From: Sciurus carolinensis | Lineage: Eukaryota > Chordata > Mammalia > Rodentia > Sciuridae | Direction: 5' to 3' | Assembly (NCBI RefSeq): GCF_902686445.1 | Contig: NC_062219.1 | Location: 146,984,057 to 147,048,056 of the forward strand | DNA length: 64,000 nt | Part shown: one piece after another, positions 19,986-31,714 of the stretch | How the letters are laid out: each line of letters opens with the position of its first letter | How positions within the stretch are numbered: the stretch's first letter is position 1 | Notes under the pieces: generated by a model | What the model was told of the DNA's origin: nothing | The model's input: only the letters and a program-made list of their open reading frames with translations | Database searches by the model: none | Position numbers and translations under genes: made by a program

Positions 19986-22149
19986 TATGTCCAGATATCA
20001 GATACCTAGAGCACCAGCAATGGGCGGTACACGTTTTGGGCATAACTATCCTGACAGCTTTCATTTCTGTCCTGTTAAGGAGCATGACTTAAAACAGATT
20101 CACTTTTAGGAAACTTCAAAATGCGGATCTGAAAACAGAAATGTATATACTATATGGAAATCTTGAATGTGATATTCTCCCTTTTTTTTTTTTCTTATAC
20201 AGCTGTAGTGCATAATCTACTTAAATAATGAAGATTATTTTCTATTTAAATAATCAAGACTAATAGTCTTCGGATCATTCGTATTGGTTATGTGTAATAA
20301 GTTTTAAAATTCCAGTTGACCTTCTCCATCCATCTCTCTCGTATACTTTTAGGGTATCCCTTCCTTTCTGGCTGTGATGAGCTGTGAACCCAAAGAACGC
20401 AGCACCATTTTAATACTATCTAAGTAAAACTACAAGTAAATAAGAGCATCATGCAATGCTCCCCGATGCCAAAGGAAATGATTTTGGAGTATACACATCA
20501 CTGATTACACTCCATTAAGAGAGATAATTAAAAGTCGACTGTACGATAACATTAAACAGCAGGCCCAACTTTCTGGAAATTTCTCCCTGGTATTAGCTAT
20601 GCAGAAACACTGGATGTTGAACGCTAATCAAATTCATCTCTTCTTAAGAGCAGTGTATAATAAATGGGTAGCCTAAAAGGGATGCTTTGAACAGATTGCT
20701 CTACTATTGTCTGATTATTCTAAATTTAAAACTCCAACAAAGAAAAGGATTATTTTTCCTGAGGTTCAAGATTCACGAGGATTTGGTAATGAAATTCCTT
20801 TAGGAGAGCAAATAAAAAAAAAATGCTATCTACAAGCTGCCAGTGTTTTATGCCTGTATAGTGTTTTTAAATCAAAGTCACCATTCATTCAACAACAAAT
20901 GTTTGTTTGGAATAAATGAATGAAAGCAACAGCCTCAAATTATTTTACAAGTTTAATCACCTATAAGTTATGAATCAGGCAGCAACTTCAATCATCCCCA
21001 AGTGCACAGGTCGCGGAGAGCTAAATGTCAGCCCTGAGTGAGCCACAGCCTGTGGCTGCAGGCATGTCCTGTGGTTCTTAGAAAATGACCCAGCTGTTAT
21101 AGCCTGTTGCCACTGGCAGTGGCCTCCCCGTGCACTCTGGAGACAATCTGAAATGCCTGCAGTCCAGGCCAGGTGAGGTAAGACGCAGGAAGAGTAACAA
21201 AGCCAGGCTTGTTCCTGAAATCACCCAGGTAATCCAAAGGAGAAAAAAGAAAAACCCCTCCCATCAAAATGCAAACCTGGAAAACGAAATCCCCGATATT
21301 TACGGATGTTAACAGCTTTACTCTAACGAGGCACAGGAGCAAATTACTCATGCTGGAATTGCTACTGCACCAATAATAAGAAAAAGGTGGCTGTGGGACA
21401 CTGGGGTGGGCGGGGCAGGGGCCAGATCCCCCGGGGGCTTTGAGTTTTATTCTTCCAATAACAGGCTAACACCATCTGTTTTTCCATTCTGACCTTTGAA
21501 CAGGATGCAAAATGAGAGCCAGGCAGACACTTAAAATCTACTTGTTTCAACCTGGAGGAGAAACACAAGTAGAAGATTTTTTACAAGTGGAATCTATTTG
21601 GCAAGTAGAAAATTCTCATGCATTTCAGGGTTCTCAAATCGTAAATCGTACAGTCTTCAAAATCCACGCCAAGGTGCTCCAGGCATTTAGCATTCCCAAG
21701 TACTAAGCTATGCCTGTGGGCTAAGTATCAGCAAAGCCTCTGCCCCTCCCACATCTATTTTTCTGGTCCCTGTGGAGAGTTCAGAGGGCTGTCATTAGCA
21801 GAGTTGGTGAAGTTTATCCATAGGACCCTTCTGCTGTCTTCCCTAAGGTGCCTCTCCCCTGGGCCCAGGGGTTTCTGTTCCTTTCTTCTTTCCCACCCCT
21901 CCCCTGCTGACATTAATACTAGTGAAACATCACATCATTTCAATATGAATACACTTCACTCATTGTTTTGCACCCCCCTCCTCCCCAGCCAAATCTGCAT
22001 TTTAAACCTTTGAATTTTTAAAACAAAGAATCAAAAGCTTTACTTTCCTTTAATTCCAGCACCAGCCAGCAGCCAACATTCTGAATGGGGAAAGAGGATA
22101 AGGAACTAACTCTCCCTACTCTTAAAAGCTTATTTTGCTTCATGTCAAG
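19986..22149. other. Unique sequence, including a candidate regulatory block
   Basis: This repeat-free stretch of about 2.1 kb has a notable AT-rich part (20200-20950) with 'cttaaataatgaagattatt', 'ctatttaaataatcaag', 'gagataattaaaag' and 'gaacgctaatcaaattc' motifs. This is a possible conserved non-coding element, inferred from composition. No exon was recognised. Confidence 0.4.
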
Positions 22150-22312
22150 GCCTGCCACGGAAGTGCTTTGAAATCACAGACTGGGTTCATATTCCACAAT
22201 GACCACGGGCAGACTACATAACTGAGCCTCAGCTACGCATTTAAAAAACAGAAATGAGCCTAATGTAGTATGCTGTAAGCATTATAAGATGATGATTACA
22301 GTGGCCGGCACG
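22150..22312 (+). mobile_element. MIR SINE
   Basis: 'gaaatcacagactgggttca', 'gcagactacataactgagcctc' in part, 'aaaaacagaaatgagcc', 'aagcattataagatga' and 'agtggccggcacgctgc' follow the MIR core in order. It is moderately diverged. Confidence 0.75.
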
Positions 22313-23365
22313 CTGCAATCTCTCAGAGCACCGTGGTTTACAAGTGGTGGTCGATAGGGTGGCCTCAGGGTTGGTGACCTGGAAGAGCCTGATCCACAGC
22401 AGTTGCTGAGATCTTGCCGTCTTGGGTCCTGGAGCTAGGCGCCCCCTACAGGCAGATGTGAGGGTAGCCCTTTCCCAGGTACCAAGCTTTCCCCAGGATC
22501 CACTCCTGCCAGACAGTATAGCCCGTCCCAATCCTCGACTCTCTTCTCCTGCCCAACTCCTGCTACAGGATGCCCCACTACTGATACAGCACCACTGTCC
22601 TTGGACCATTTCCCCTTCCCATACCCTCCATGCTATCTAGAATCCTCATACAGGAACCTCCAATAGCCCCACTCTGAGTTTACACAGCCCTGACTCCCAG
22701 CAGCTAGAACCTCATAGAAGAGAAATTCCCCCAAGGCAAGACATGTTTTACAAGGAGCAGGTGACCACACTGGGGGTGGGGAGACGCCACTCCCTCCAGT
22801 CCCATAAACGAAATCGGCTCCCCCAAAGTTAGTCTTGACTCAGGCTTCATCTAAAGGTCTGAGATGAATTTTAAAAACCAAACATACTGGCCAAGGTGTA
22901 GAGACAGGAGAGGCTCATGGAGTTAAATAAGGGCATCACCACAGAACAGAACCAGAAGGCTTCCCGGGAATAGGCGGAAGGAAGGGGACAAGACCCCGCA
23001 GGTGGAGAAGGGCGCAGGCAGGACTACCAGACAAAGGGAAAGAAGCAACCAGCTGGGGAAGGACAGGGGACACCCAGGGGCCAGCTCACTGAAGGTAGCG
23101 TGAGGTCTCTAGGTGCCCCGGGGTGGCAAGGGTCAGGGGTTGAGTCCCATCAGTCCCTGGGTCATGGGCAGGAATTTCCACATTGTCCTCGGGGGACATG
23201 ATCTCCTCTGTAGGAGTGGGGACCTGGTGGGATGAGCATGGAGCTGATTTTCTCATGGGCTATCACCTTGTAAGGGAACTTGAGAACAGTCCTTTCCCCG
23301 GGTGTGAACGTGGAGAGGAGACAACAGCAGTAGATGCCAGCACTTCTTAAGAACCCCAGATTAGG
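22313..23365. other. Unique sequence, purine-rich in part
   Basis: The stretch 22880-23340 is rich in GGG and GGA on the plus strand. No repeat family or gene was recognised. Confidence 0.4.
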
Positions 23366-23457
23366 ACTGGGGTGGCCTGGCCTCTGAGCTTGTGCTTAGC
23401 ATGTGCAAGGCCCTGAGTTCCATTTCCAGAACCACAAGTACAAAACAAAACAAAACC
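23366..23457 (+). mobile_element. ID-type SINE
   Basis: 'ggactggggtggcctggcctc', 'gtgcttagcatgtgcaaggcc' and 'ctgagttccatttccag' form a diverged tRNA-like body with A and B boxes, followed by an (AAAAC)n tail. It is a retroposon, not a tRNA gene. Confidence 0.8.
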
Positions 23458-24244
23458 ACTCTGGATAAAAAAGAGCTAACAGAGGAATAAAGAAAAGTAT
23501 GTGCACCTGGTAATCGGAAAGGGGCCAACAGGGATGCCCAGCTGTCAGAGGTGGAACCTGGGACATCTGCATGCTACATGTGTGGATTACATTACCGATG
23601 TGTATGATACCTTGCATATAACATCAGGAGAAAGTGTTAAAAAACACACAAGCTACAAGCCTCAGGGGGGAAAAAATCAAGGAGCAAGAAACATAACATG
23701 TGTTATTTGTGTAAACAAAAGTCATACAAATTATAGTCAATTTACATGAAATGCTTCCACTAATGTTCAATTGCCAGACAGCATAATATCAATTAAGTGT
23801 ATCATGACCTAAGTGTCCAATTAAACTCACTTATGTAAGTTACATTTTATGGCAACACTAAATTCTGTTCTATATGTTCAGGATTCCCATTTTGTGATAC
23901 ATATCACTGAGGAACTTGGGAGCTAGACTGGACCTTGGGAGATTGCACATGCTAACCATTTCATTTCACAGGTGCAGAATCTAAGAGGGATGGGTTTTCA
24001 TAGCCACAGAAGAACTACTTTATAGAAGGGCTGGGCATCTAACAGGGCTGCCCAGGATCCCTGCACTGCTCCAGAGCTATTTTTAAGATACTGTGTGCTC
24101 ACACAATCCCATCTCTCTCATTTTCCAAGAACACTGGCTCACAATTCAGAATTATTCAAAGAGAATGGGGAATAGACAAGCTGCAGGGGGTAGGGCTAGA
24201 CTCAGGGATAGAGATGCTAGGGCTCTAGGTTAGGCACCTTCTAG
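23458..24244. other. Unique AT-rich sequence
   Basis: No repeat or gene was recognised. Confidence 0.4.
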
Positions 24245-24282
24245 AAAAGAAGGAAAGAAAGAAGGAAGGATGGAAGAAATAA
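24245..24282. repeat. Purine-rich (GAAG/GAAA)n tract
   Basis: The plus strand is almost pure purine, with GAAA and GAAGGAAG units. Confidence 0.85.
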
Positions 24283-24354
24283 AATCAGTAGGATAATTAA
24301 TATAAGGCAGTTGAAAAAAATAGGTTAATCAAAGACCCCAAAATGAGCTCCAGA

Positions 24355-24508
24355 AATGACTAGCTACATGGCCTGTGACAAGTTGTAGAAGTTTTCCAAT
24401 TCTATGTTCCTTTAACTATAAAATGGTCAGGATAATGATACTCATTCAAAGAGTTGTGGGATTAGACGATGTTATATATGAAGAACATCTAGCAGAGCAC
24501 AGAGGTTG
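24355..24508 (+). mobile_element. MIR SINE
   Basis: 'ctagctacatggcctgtgac', 'tatgttcctttaactataaaatg', 'gataatgatactcattcaaag' and 'atctagcagagcacagag' align in order with the MIR core and 3' part. Confidence 0.8.
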
Positions 24509-25382
24509 AATTGTTATCCAATATTCACACAAGACTGTCATTCCTTTACTAGTCTCCATCCCCAGTGCCTCTGAGGAAGCTGCCCCTTTGAGCACGTACA
24601 ATGGGTTCCCAGATGGTGAAAGGTGTTTCCGGTTGTTCCATGGGTAACCTTAGGAAACACCTCCCAGAGTGGCACAGTCGTATTCATGTCCTATTTGGTT
24701 GAAAAATCTAAGTGAGACTTGTTGTAGCCAGTCCTGTTTCTACCTGACATGTCGAAACATGAAAACGTGCCCACTTGCCACAGGCAATCAGGCCCGTTGT
24801 CAGAAACCACCTGCTGCTTCACACTGAAGCAAGCTGGTAGGAGACAAAGACACCTTAGGTCCAGGGTATTCCCAAACCACTCCTTCTTGGCCCCTAAAGA
24901 TGGCTCTTTGCTTATTTTTACACCTAAAAGCTCTAAGAAGTTGAATCACAGATGCTAATACAGTCATCGGCAAGACGGCAGCTCCCAGCATGTCCTTCCG
25001 GACACCCACGAGAGGCTCTGACATGCCCAAGGCCTCAGAGGAGAAAGAAGTGACCAGTGTGTACACCATGGCCCCTTGACCCATGAAGAGCCAATACGTT
25101 CTACATCTGTGTTCTTATCGCACTTCCTCCTTATGTATATTTCTGTCAGTAAAAGTCCTAAGAGGAAGAAAAGACAAGTTTCCATATTATGCCACAAACA
25201 GACCTCCTGCTGAAACCACTCTGTGCAGAATGACCTTCCAGCAGGAGCCACTGACTTTACCTGAAAGCCCAATATTAGTCTGGTCTGTCCCACACGGCCT
25301 TAGCAATAGTGCCTCTGTTCTAGAACCATCTGTGCCCTGGATGTTCCAGCAAGAAGCAAATCAGCTCTACCTCTGTCTGTAC
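24509..25382. other. Unique sequence
   Basis: I see no repeat. Frames of up to 116 codons occur on both strands, and the longest plus frame (25083-25433) ends inside the CT microsatellite. Confidence 0.4.

Positions 25383-25429
<47 letters not shown>
25383..25429. repeat. (CT)n microsatellite
   Basis: About 23 CT units have a single TTT interruption after the eighth. Polypurine/polypyrimidine tracts of this kind can form triplex (H-DNA) structures. Confidence 0.97.
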
Positions 25430-25431
<2 letters not shown>

Positions 25432-26826
25432 GAATTGCCTTTGTTGACAGTAACTGCAACTGAACCGGTGAAAAAGGAGAAAATATAAGTCAATAAATAA
25501 AGCTCCTTTGGGTTCATTAAGCCCATGACCTACTCTCTGCCTGTGCACACTTGACTTCTATTTTGTTGTTTCTGACCACATTGTGTTTGGATGTGCAGAG
25601 AACTGTTTTTTTGTTGGGTTTTTTTTTTTTTTTTCACTTTTATTCAAAGACATGTGATACTATTGTTCTTTGTTTCCTTAAAATATGTTGGCATTCTTGC
25701 TCTCCCTAGTAAGAGAGGGCCTGCAAAGATCACTGAGGCTTCTAGGGTGAAGCAATTATCTGCTGAATAACCAGAAACCAGTTGCAAATGCCACCAGGAA
25801 AAGTGCAAAGGGTGAATCGGGCATCACTTTGAATCATAAACATTATTGCAGGCACAGTGACTGGCTGCTGGCCGGGTGTTCTGTACCTAATTGGATCCTG
25901 CAGCACAACACTCCTGGGGACCATTACAGGGACACAGGTGTAGCTTACAGTATACAAAAGCTGTGTGTCTGACAATCTATGTGTAAGCCAAACTTTTATA
26001 AGCAACTTTATGTGCACAGTGTCCTGGGGGAGTTCTTTATTTAAGAGAACTCCATCAATGTTCCTGTAAAAGTCACAATCCTCTTCATTTGTGTGTGTGT
26101 GTTTTTTAATTTGTCTCTCTTCTTTAGGGAAAATCATCAAGGTGCACATCAGTATCAAAATAATAAAAGATAGGGGGATGTCCACCCCAATGCTAGAAAA
26201 TAGAGGAAGGCATCAGGCACCTTTAACATTAAGACGTTTTCTAGAGGGGCCACAGGTGCATTCCATAAAGAGATGAACCAGAAATGCCACCTGTGATTCT
26301 CCTGGGAAAAGCGCTACTGCAACATGAGGGGGAAATTCTGACAGCGCACTGGGTGGTCACAGCTTCAACCAGGAGCCGTGGGTGCTGCAGGTGAGGACAG
26401 GCCAGGGAGCAGCACAGTGCCTGGGCTCTAGATCACCGGCATCCAGCAGGCACTGAGCAGGAGGACCAAGTACAATGACCGCCACACTGCGGCTGCTGGT
26501 GGAATGTGGAAAGTCCCTCTCTGTGTAGCAGGGCTTTGACAGCAGGAGTCATTGGTGGCTACACCAGTTCTTGCAGAGAAGCTAAGGTCAGGGAGAAATG
26601 CAGGATTAGAACATCGTCTCTTGAAAAATGGCTTCAACCATTGCCAAGCAGAAGCCAACCACAGACGAGCCCCCGCAGAGTGTGCCCAAGGCACCAGGTT
26701 CCACCCAGTTTGTGCAATAGTGGGCACACATATCTGGCTTTTGATTTAAAAACCAAGCCTATAACTTAAAACTGAGAGAAGGAGTGAAAGAATCCAATCT
26801 TTGCCTGGGCACACAGGGAGTATCAG
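25430..26826. other. Unique sequence
   Basis: A poly(T) run lies at 25618-25634 and a short (GT)n run at 26090-26101. A 147-codon minus frame (25742-26185) spans unremarkable sequence with no domain. No gene is called. Confidence 0.4.
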
Positions 26827-26887
26827 AAAACTAATTTCAGGCCAGGCTAACCCTTTTATCACTCAACGATGAGTGAACCCCACACAG
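26827..26887. repeat. Left copy of a 61-bp target duplication
   Basis: This 61-bp stretch recurs directly after the L1 poly(A) tail at 27922-27982 with 8 mismatches and no indels, six of them transitions. It begins aaaactaattt and ends acacag. Confidence 0.88.
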
Positions 26888-27921
26888 CAAAGGATACAAT
26901 CAATAATGTGAAAAGAGAGCCTAGAGTGGGAGAAAATCTTTTCCACACGCACTTCAGATAGAGCACTAATCTCCAAAATTTATAAAGAACTTACAAAACT
27001 TTACACCAAAAATACAAAGAACCCAATCGATAAATGGGCCAAGGAACTGGACAGGCACTTTACAGAAGAAGACATACAGGCGATTAATAAATGTATGAAA
27101 AAGTGTTCAACATCTCTAGTAATTAAAGAAATACAGATTAAAACAACTCTAAGATTTCATCTTACTCCAATTAGAATGGCTATCATCAATATACAAACAA
27201 TAATAGATGTTGGTGTGGATGTGGGGAAAAAGGCACACTCATACATTGCTGGTGGAGTTGCAAACTGGTGCAGCCACTCTGGAAAGCAGTGTGGAGAATC
27301 CTCAGAAAACTTGGAATGGATCCATCTTTTGACCCAGTTATCCCACTCCTAGATTTATACCCAAAGGACTTAAAATTAGCATACTACAGTAGAACAGCCA
27401 CATCAATGTTTATAGCAGCTCAATTCACAATAGCTAGATTGTGGAAGCAACCTAGATGCCCTTCAGTTGATGAATGGATAAAGAAACTGTGATATATATA
27501 CACAAAAGAATATTATTCAGCCATTAAGAAGAATAATATTATGGCATTCGCAGATACATGGATGGAATTGGAGAATACCATGCTAAGTGAAATAAGCCAA
27601 TCCCAAAAAACCAAAGGCCAAATGTTTTCCCTGATAAGTGGATGATGATATATAATGGGGGTAGCCAGGTGGGGGGTAAGAGAAGAATGGAGGAACTTTA
27701 GATTATGTAGAGGGAAATGAGAGGGAGCAGGGTATGAAAAATGGTGGAATGAGACAGACATCATTACCCTGTGTACATGTATGATTACACAAATGGTATG
27801 AATATGGATTTACATTGTGCACAACCATAGAAACAAAATGATGTACCCCATTTGTGTACAATGAATCAAAATGCTGTCTGTTAAAAAAAAAAAAAAAAAA
27901 AAAACAACAAACAAAAAAAAC
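26888..27921 (+). mobile_element. 5'-truncated L1 with poly(A) tail
   Basis: About 1 kb covers the ORF2 C-terminal region, 3' UTR and a tail of more than 20 A residues. Two neighbouring ORF2 fragments are legible in different frames: 27095-27352 begins with a [22 protein letters not shown] segment, and 27268-27492 carries a [13 protein letters not shown]...YPKDLK-type segment ending in DEWIKKL. The frame change near 27270-27300 and the missing 5' part make it dead. The flanking 61-bp duplication fixes both boundaries. Confidence 0.96.
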
Positions 27922-27982
27922 AAAACTAATTCCAGGCCAGGCAAACCCTCTCATTACTCAATGATGAATGAACCCCAAACAG
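27922..27982. repeat. Right copy of a 61-bp target duplication
   Basis: This copy matches 26827-26887 at 53 of 61 positions, ungapped. It starts right after the (AAAC)-rich end of the L1 tail. Confidence 0.88.
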
Positions 27983-30064
27983 GCAGTGCTGCGACAGTAA
28001 GGATCTGGTGACAGAACAACATGGAGCAGCTCAGAAATAAAGGAGGGAGATTGTCTCAAAAAGAGCTACTCCTGAAAACAGAAAAGAGCTTCAGACAAGA
28101 TGTGATCAGTGCTTTCCAAATGAAAAGGTGAAGAAAGTTGGTACTCAGAGAGGAAAGACAAGGAGTGGAAATAAAAACAAACTTCATTACAGAAAAATGT
28201 GAATGTTTTTCAATGATTAATTACCAAAAGTATAATTTAAAATTACATTAGGACCAATGAAAAAGAAAGGCAAACACTCTAGAAAATCAAATCAGCAATG
28301 TAAAGAACAGGAAGATGAGGAGGAAGCCCACAGACAGACACGTGTGGTTCACGAAGTAATCTGAACACACACAAAGAAGCAATTAGTAAAGATATAATGC
28401 AAGAAAACTTTCTGAGCTGAAGAAATAACTGCTTACCATACCAGGGATAGGAAAATAAGCAGATTTATAGAAAAAAGAAAAACCAAGAAAGCTCAATCTG
28501 TACAATAAAAAAGTTAATAAAAACTCACATACACATATACATACATATAAAAGGTCATCAATTAACTAAGGTTGCCATCTACTTATCTCTTGGGGAAACT
28601 TTTGAATTTTGAGGTCAAAGAAAGAAAATTATAAGTATACACTGAGGAAGAGGAAGATACAGGTAACCAGTAAACTAAGATGCAGAAAAAGACTCCCATC
28701 TGAAAACAGAAGAAATCAAACTGTGTATTTTAGAAGGCAAAGGGTTTTGCTACAAGACTTCTAAACCAATCAAGTTTTCCACTGAGGTATGACAGATAAA
28801 AAATAAAAAACACATTCTTGGAGCTAAAAGAGCAATAAGAAAATAGTTTGCAATGTACAATCAAACCATATAAGCAAGAAGTAACTAATATGGTTGTAAC
28901 TCAGGTTATGTAGATAATTCTTGTTAGAAAAGTTAAGTAATATTTAAAAAGAATCATTAACTGGATCAAAATACCTGTAGGTCTATATTTGTCCTTATAA
29001 AGAAAAGAACTCCAAGGCAGAATGAAAACGTGTGGCTCTCATCTCACACAGGGAGGAAGTATGGGTCATACACTTCCTGACATTGCTTATTCAGAAACAT
29101 AGGTCATATTTCATCAAAGTGAAGATTAAATATACGTATCATGTGACTACTACAAAAGAACAAATCACATGACACAAAAGGGAAAATGATGGAAATATCA
29201 AGGTATCATAAAAGCAAAAAGAATAGAAAGATGACAAAATCTACAACAAGTACATCCACATTGAAGACAGGCATTAATTCTCTTTTAAGAAGTAAAATAA
29301 TCTCAGATGAAATCATGAATTAAGAATGACCTCATGCTACCTGCATGAAACCCAAAAAAGTAAAAAAAAAAAAAATTAGGGCAAAGGAATATCAGGAAAC
29401 TCATTGCACATTTAAAAGTGACAAATACAAAGTTAATATAAAATCATAATTAAATATCTAAAGCATTAAAAGGTTGAATTTATTAATGACAAGGGATACA
29501 TTCCAAAGAAAGTCAACAGTTCCAGGAAGGTGTAGCATGGAAATATATAAAGGAAAATAAGCAGATTTATAGAAATGAAATAGTGTTGTTAATATCTACC
29601 CTACTGCTTTTAATCCTTGAAAAGTAATCAGATGAATATTTAATAAGGACCCAGAGAAGTAAGATAAAATAATAACTGTCACCCTCTGATGTCTAGAAAA
29701 AGCAGATAACTAGAACATGAATTTTTTATACAGGGCTCATTGAACATTAACAATAACCAATCATGTATTGGAACATAAAGGAAATTTTACTCTCTCAGCA
29801 TACTGCGATCACAATGCAATAAAGCTTATTAATAAACAGATGCATAAACAATTCAAATCAACTTGTGCATTTTAAAAATGTTCTCCTAAATAGGCATAAG
29901 GTCTTAAGAGATAATAAATTACACAATTGCAGACTGAGACAATCAAGATAATGAGAACATTATCAAATGTAGGTAACCCATATTCAGGGCAAATACCTTA
30001 AATATTTTCATCAAGAAAATATTAAAATAAAAAAAATACCAATCAATTCAAGAAATCAGAAAAG

Positions 30065-30256
30065 GGGTAGCTGTTTGTGATCCCAGCTACTCAGCCAACT
30101 GAGGCAGGAGAACCACAAGTTCAGGGCCAGGCAAGGCAACTTGGGGAGACAGAGACCCTGTTTCTAAATAATATGGCTCAGTGGTAAAGCACTGGCCTTG
30201 CATAAACCACGTCCCAGGTTCCACCCCAGCACTGCAGGAAACACACACACACAAGA
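30065..30256 (+). mobile_element. B1-ID composite SINE, diverged
   Basis: 'gtgatcccagctactcagcc', 'ctgaggcaggagaaccacaag', 'gagaccctgtttctaaata' and 'atggctcagtggtaaagcac' show both SINE halves, followed by a short (CA)n-type tail. The ID half has lost its first bases. Confidence 0.85.
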
Positions 30257-30919
30257 TAGGGAATCACAAAAGGCAAGTCAACACAGAAATGATTACAGAA
30301 ATAAATAGAAATTTAAATTTAAGATTTCACAATATATACAAAATAAAATATATTTACTGCTAGCTCTTCGAATGTTCCAAAAACAAAATAAACCAAATTA
30401 AAAATGAGAAATGGAATAAAACTAGAAATGCTAAAATTATTTTTAATTTTAAGGAATATAATATCTGATTGTATATTAATAAAATTTAAAATGTAAAAAT
30501 GGCAGATTTTCTAGAAAAAGACAAATGTTTTAATATCAATTTAAGAAGTAAAAACTCGGATCAGAAAAATAAATATAGAAAAACATTTCAGAGGAAGGGG
30601 CTTTCACAATGAAATAATCAAAGAAAAAAAGAACCAAAGTCCAATAATTTGGGGCCAAGTAATTTCAAAGCTTCCAGAAATGCATTGTTTTCATGACAAT
30701 AAATTATAGAATTCATAGCATTAGTGACTTGACAGAAAAAATAATCATTAGTAAAGATGCTGAAAAGACATTTTCTAAAAGATTCTGTGGGAATGGGTAC
30801 TGAAAATTAGGATAGAATGCTACTATTTGCCATAATAAAAGACATTTACTATAAATCAATAGCCAATTTCTTACTAAAAGTTAAAGAGTCAAAAGGATAT
30901 TGAGTCGAAAATTAAATTG

Positions 30920-31012
30920 GGGGGTGGGTGAGGCTCAGCACTACAGCACTTGCTTGGCATGTGCAAGGCCCTGGCTTTGATCCCCAGCACTGCGAAAATA
31001 AATAAGTAAAAA
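30920..31012 (+). mobile_element. ID-type SINE
   Basis: 'gtgaggctcagcactacagc', 'acttgcttggcatgtgcaagg' and 'tttgatccccagcactg' form the tRNA-like body of an ID element, followed by an (AAATA)n tail. Confidence 0.85.
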
Positions 31013-31504
31013 ATAAATTCAGAAATTAAGTCAAGTGCACCTGCTCTGCCATTATTATTTGACATATCATTGGGGTATAGAAGAAATGAAAGTAGAAACT
31101 ATTAAAATGTAGGAGAAAATACTACCAGTATTAAAAATGCTATTTGGGGGAATTGGGTTAAAGACTCCAGGATTTAGTGAGGTTAATAAAATGCTAGTTA
31201 TTAGAAGATATGCGTGTGTGCACACATACATAAAATACGCATATTAGTAGTTTCCCTAAAACTCAGCAATCATTGACTAAATATATAAGGGAAATAAAGA
31301 TTAAGTTCACAATTATAACCAACAGTTTAAAATCTCTAAGGAAAAGTTAACAAGAACTGCTCAAATCCTGTAAGCACAAACCCTGCTTTCCTGAGGGACA
31401 ATAAGAATAAGACTGTGCATGAACCAAAAGTTGCAATTGTGTAATTAAAAGTTTCAATTCTCTCCAAATTAACATGTGATCAATTACAATTAAAAATTAT
31501 TTTG

Positions 31505-31714
31505 GCTGGGTATGGCGGTGCACGCATGTAATCCCAGCAGCTCTGGAGGCTGAGGCAGGAGGATCGTGAGTTCAAAGCCAGCCTTAGCAAAAGCAACGCC
31601 CTAAGCAACTCAGTGAGACCCTGTCTCTAGCGAAAAAAATACAAAATAGGGCTAGGATGTGGCTCAGTGGTGTGTGCCTCTGAGTTTAATCTCCAGTACC
31701 CAAAACAAACAAAA
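31505..31714 (+). mobile_element. B1-ID composite SINE with perfect target duplication
   Basis: This is a full-length copy from 'ggctgggtatggcggtgcac' to the A-rich tail. The 13-bp flanks aaaaattattttg (31492-31504 and 31715-31727) are identical, making this one of the younger insertions here. It lies inside the older L1M copy. Confidence 0.96.

Noticed and set aside
27095..27492. Functional reverse-transcriptase gene
   Set aside because: Only the ORF2 C-terminal region is present, in two different frames, and the 5' part is missing. It is a dead L1.
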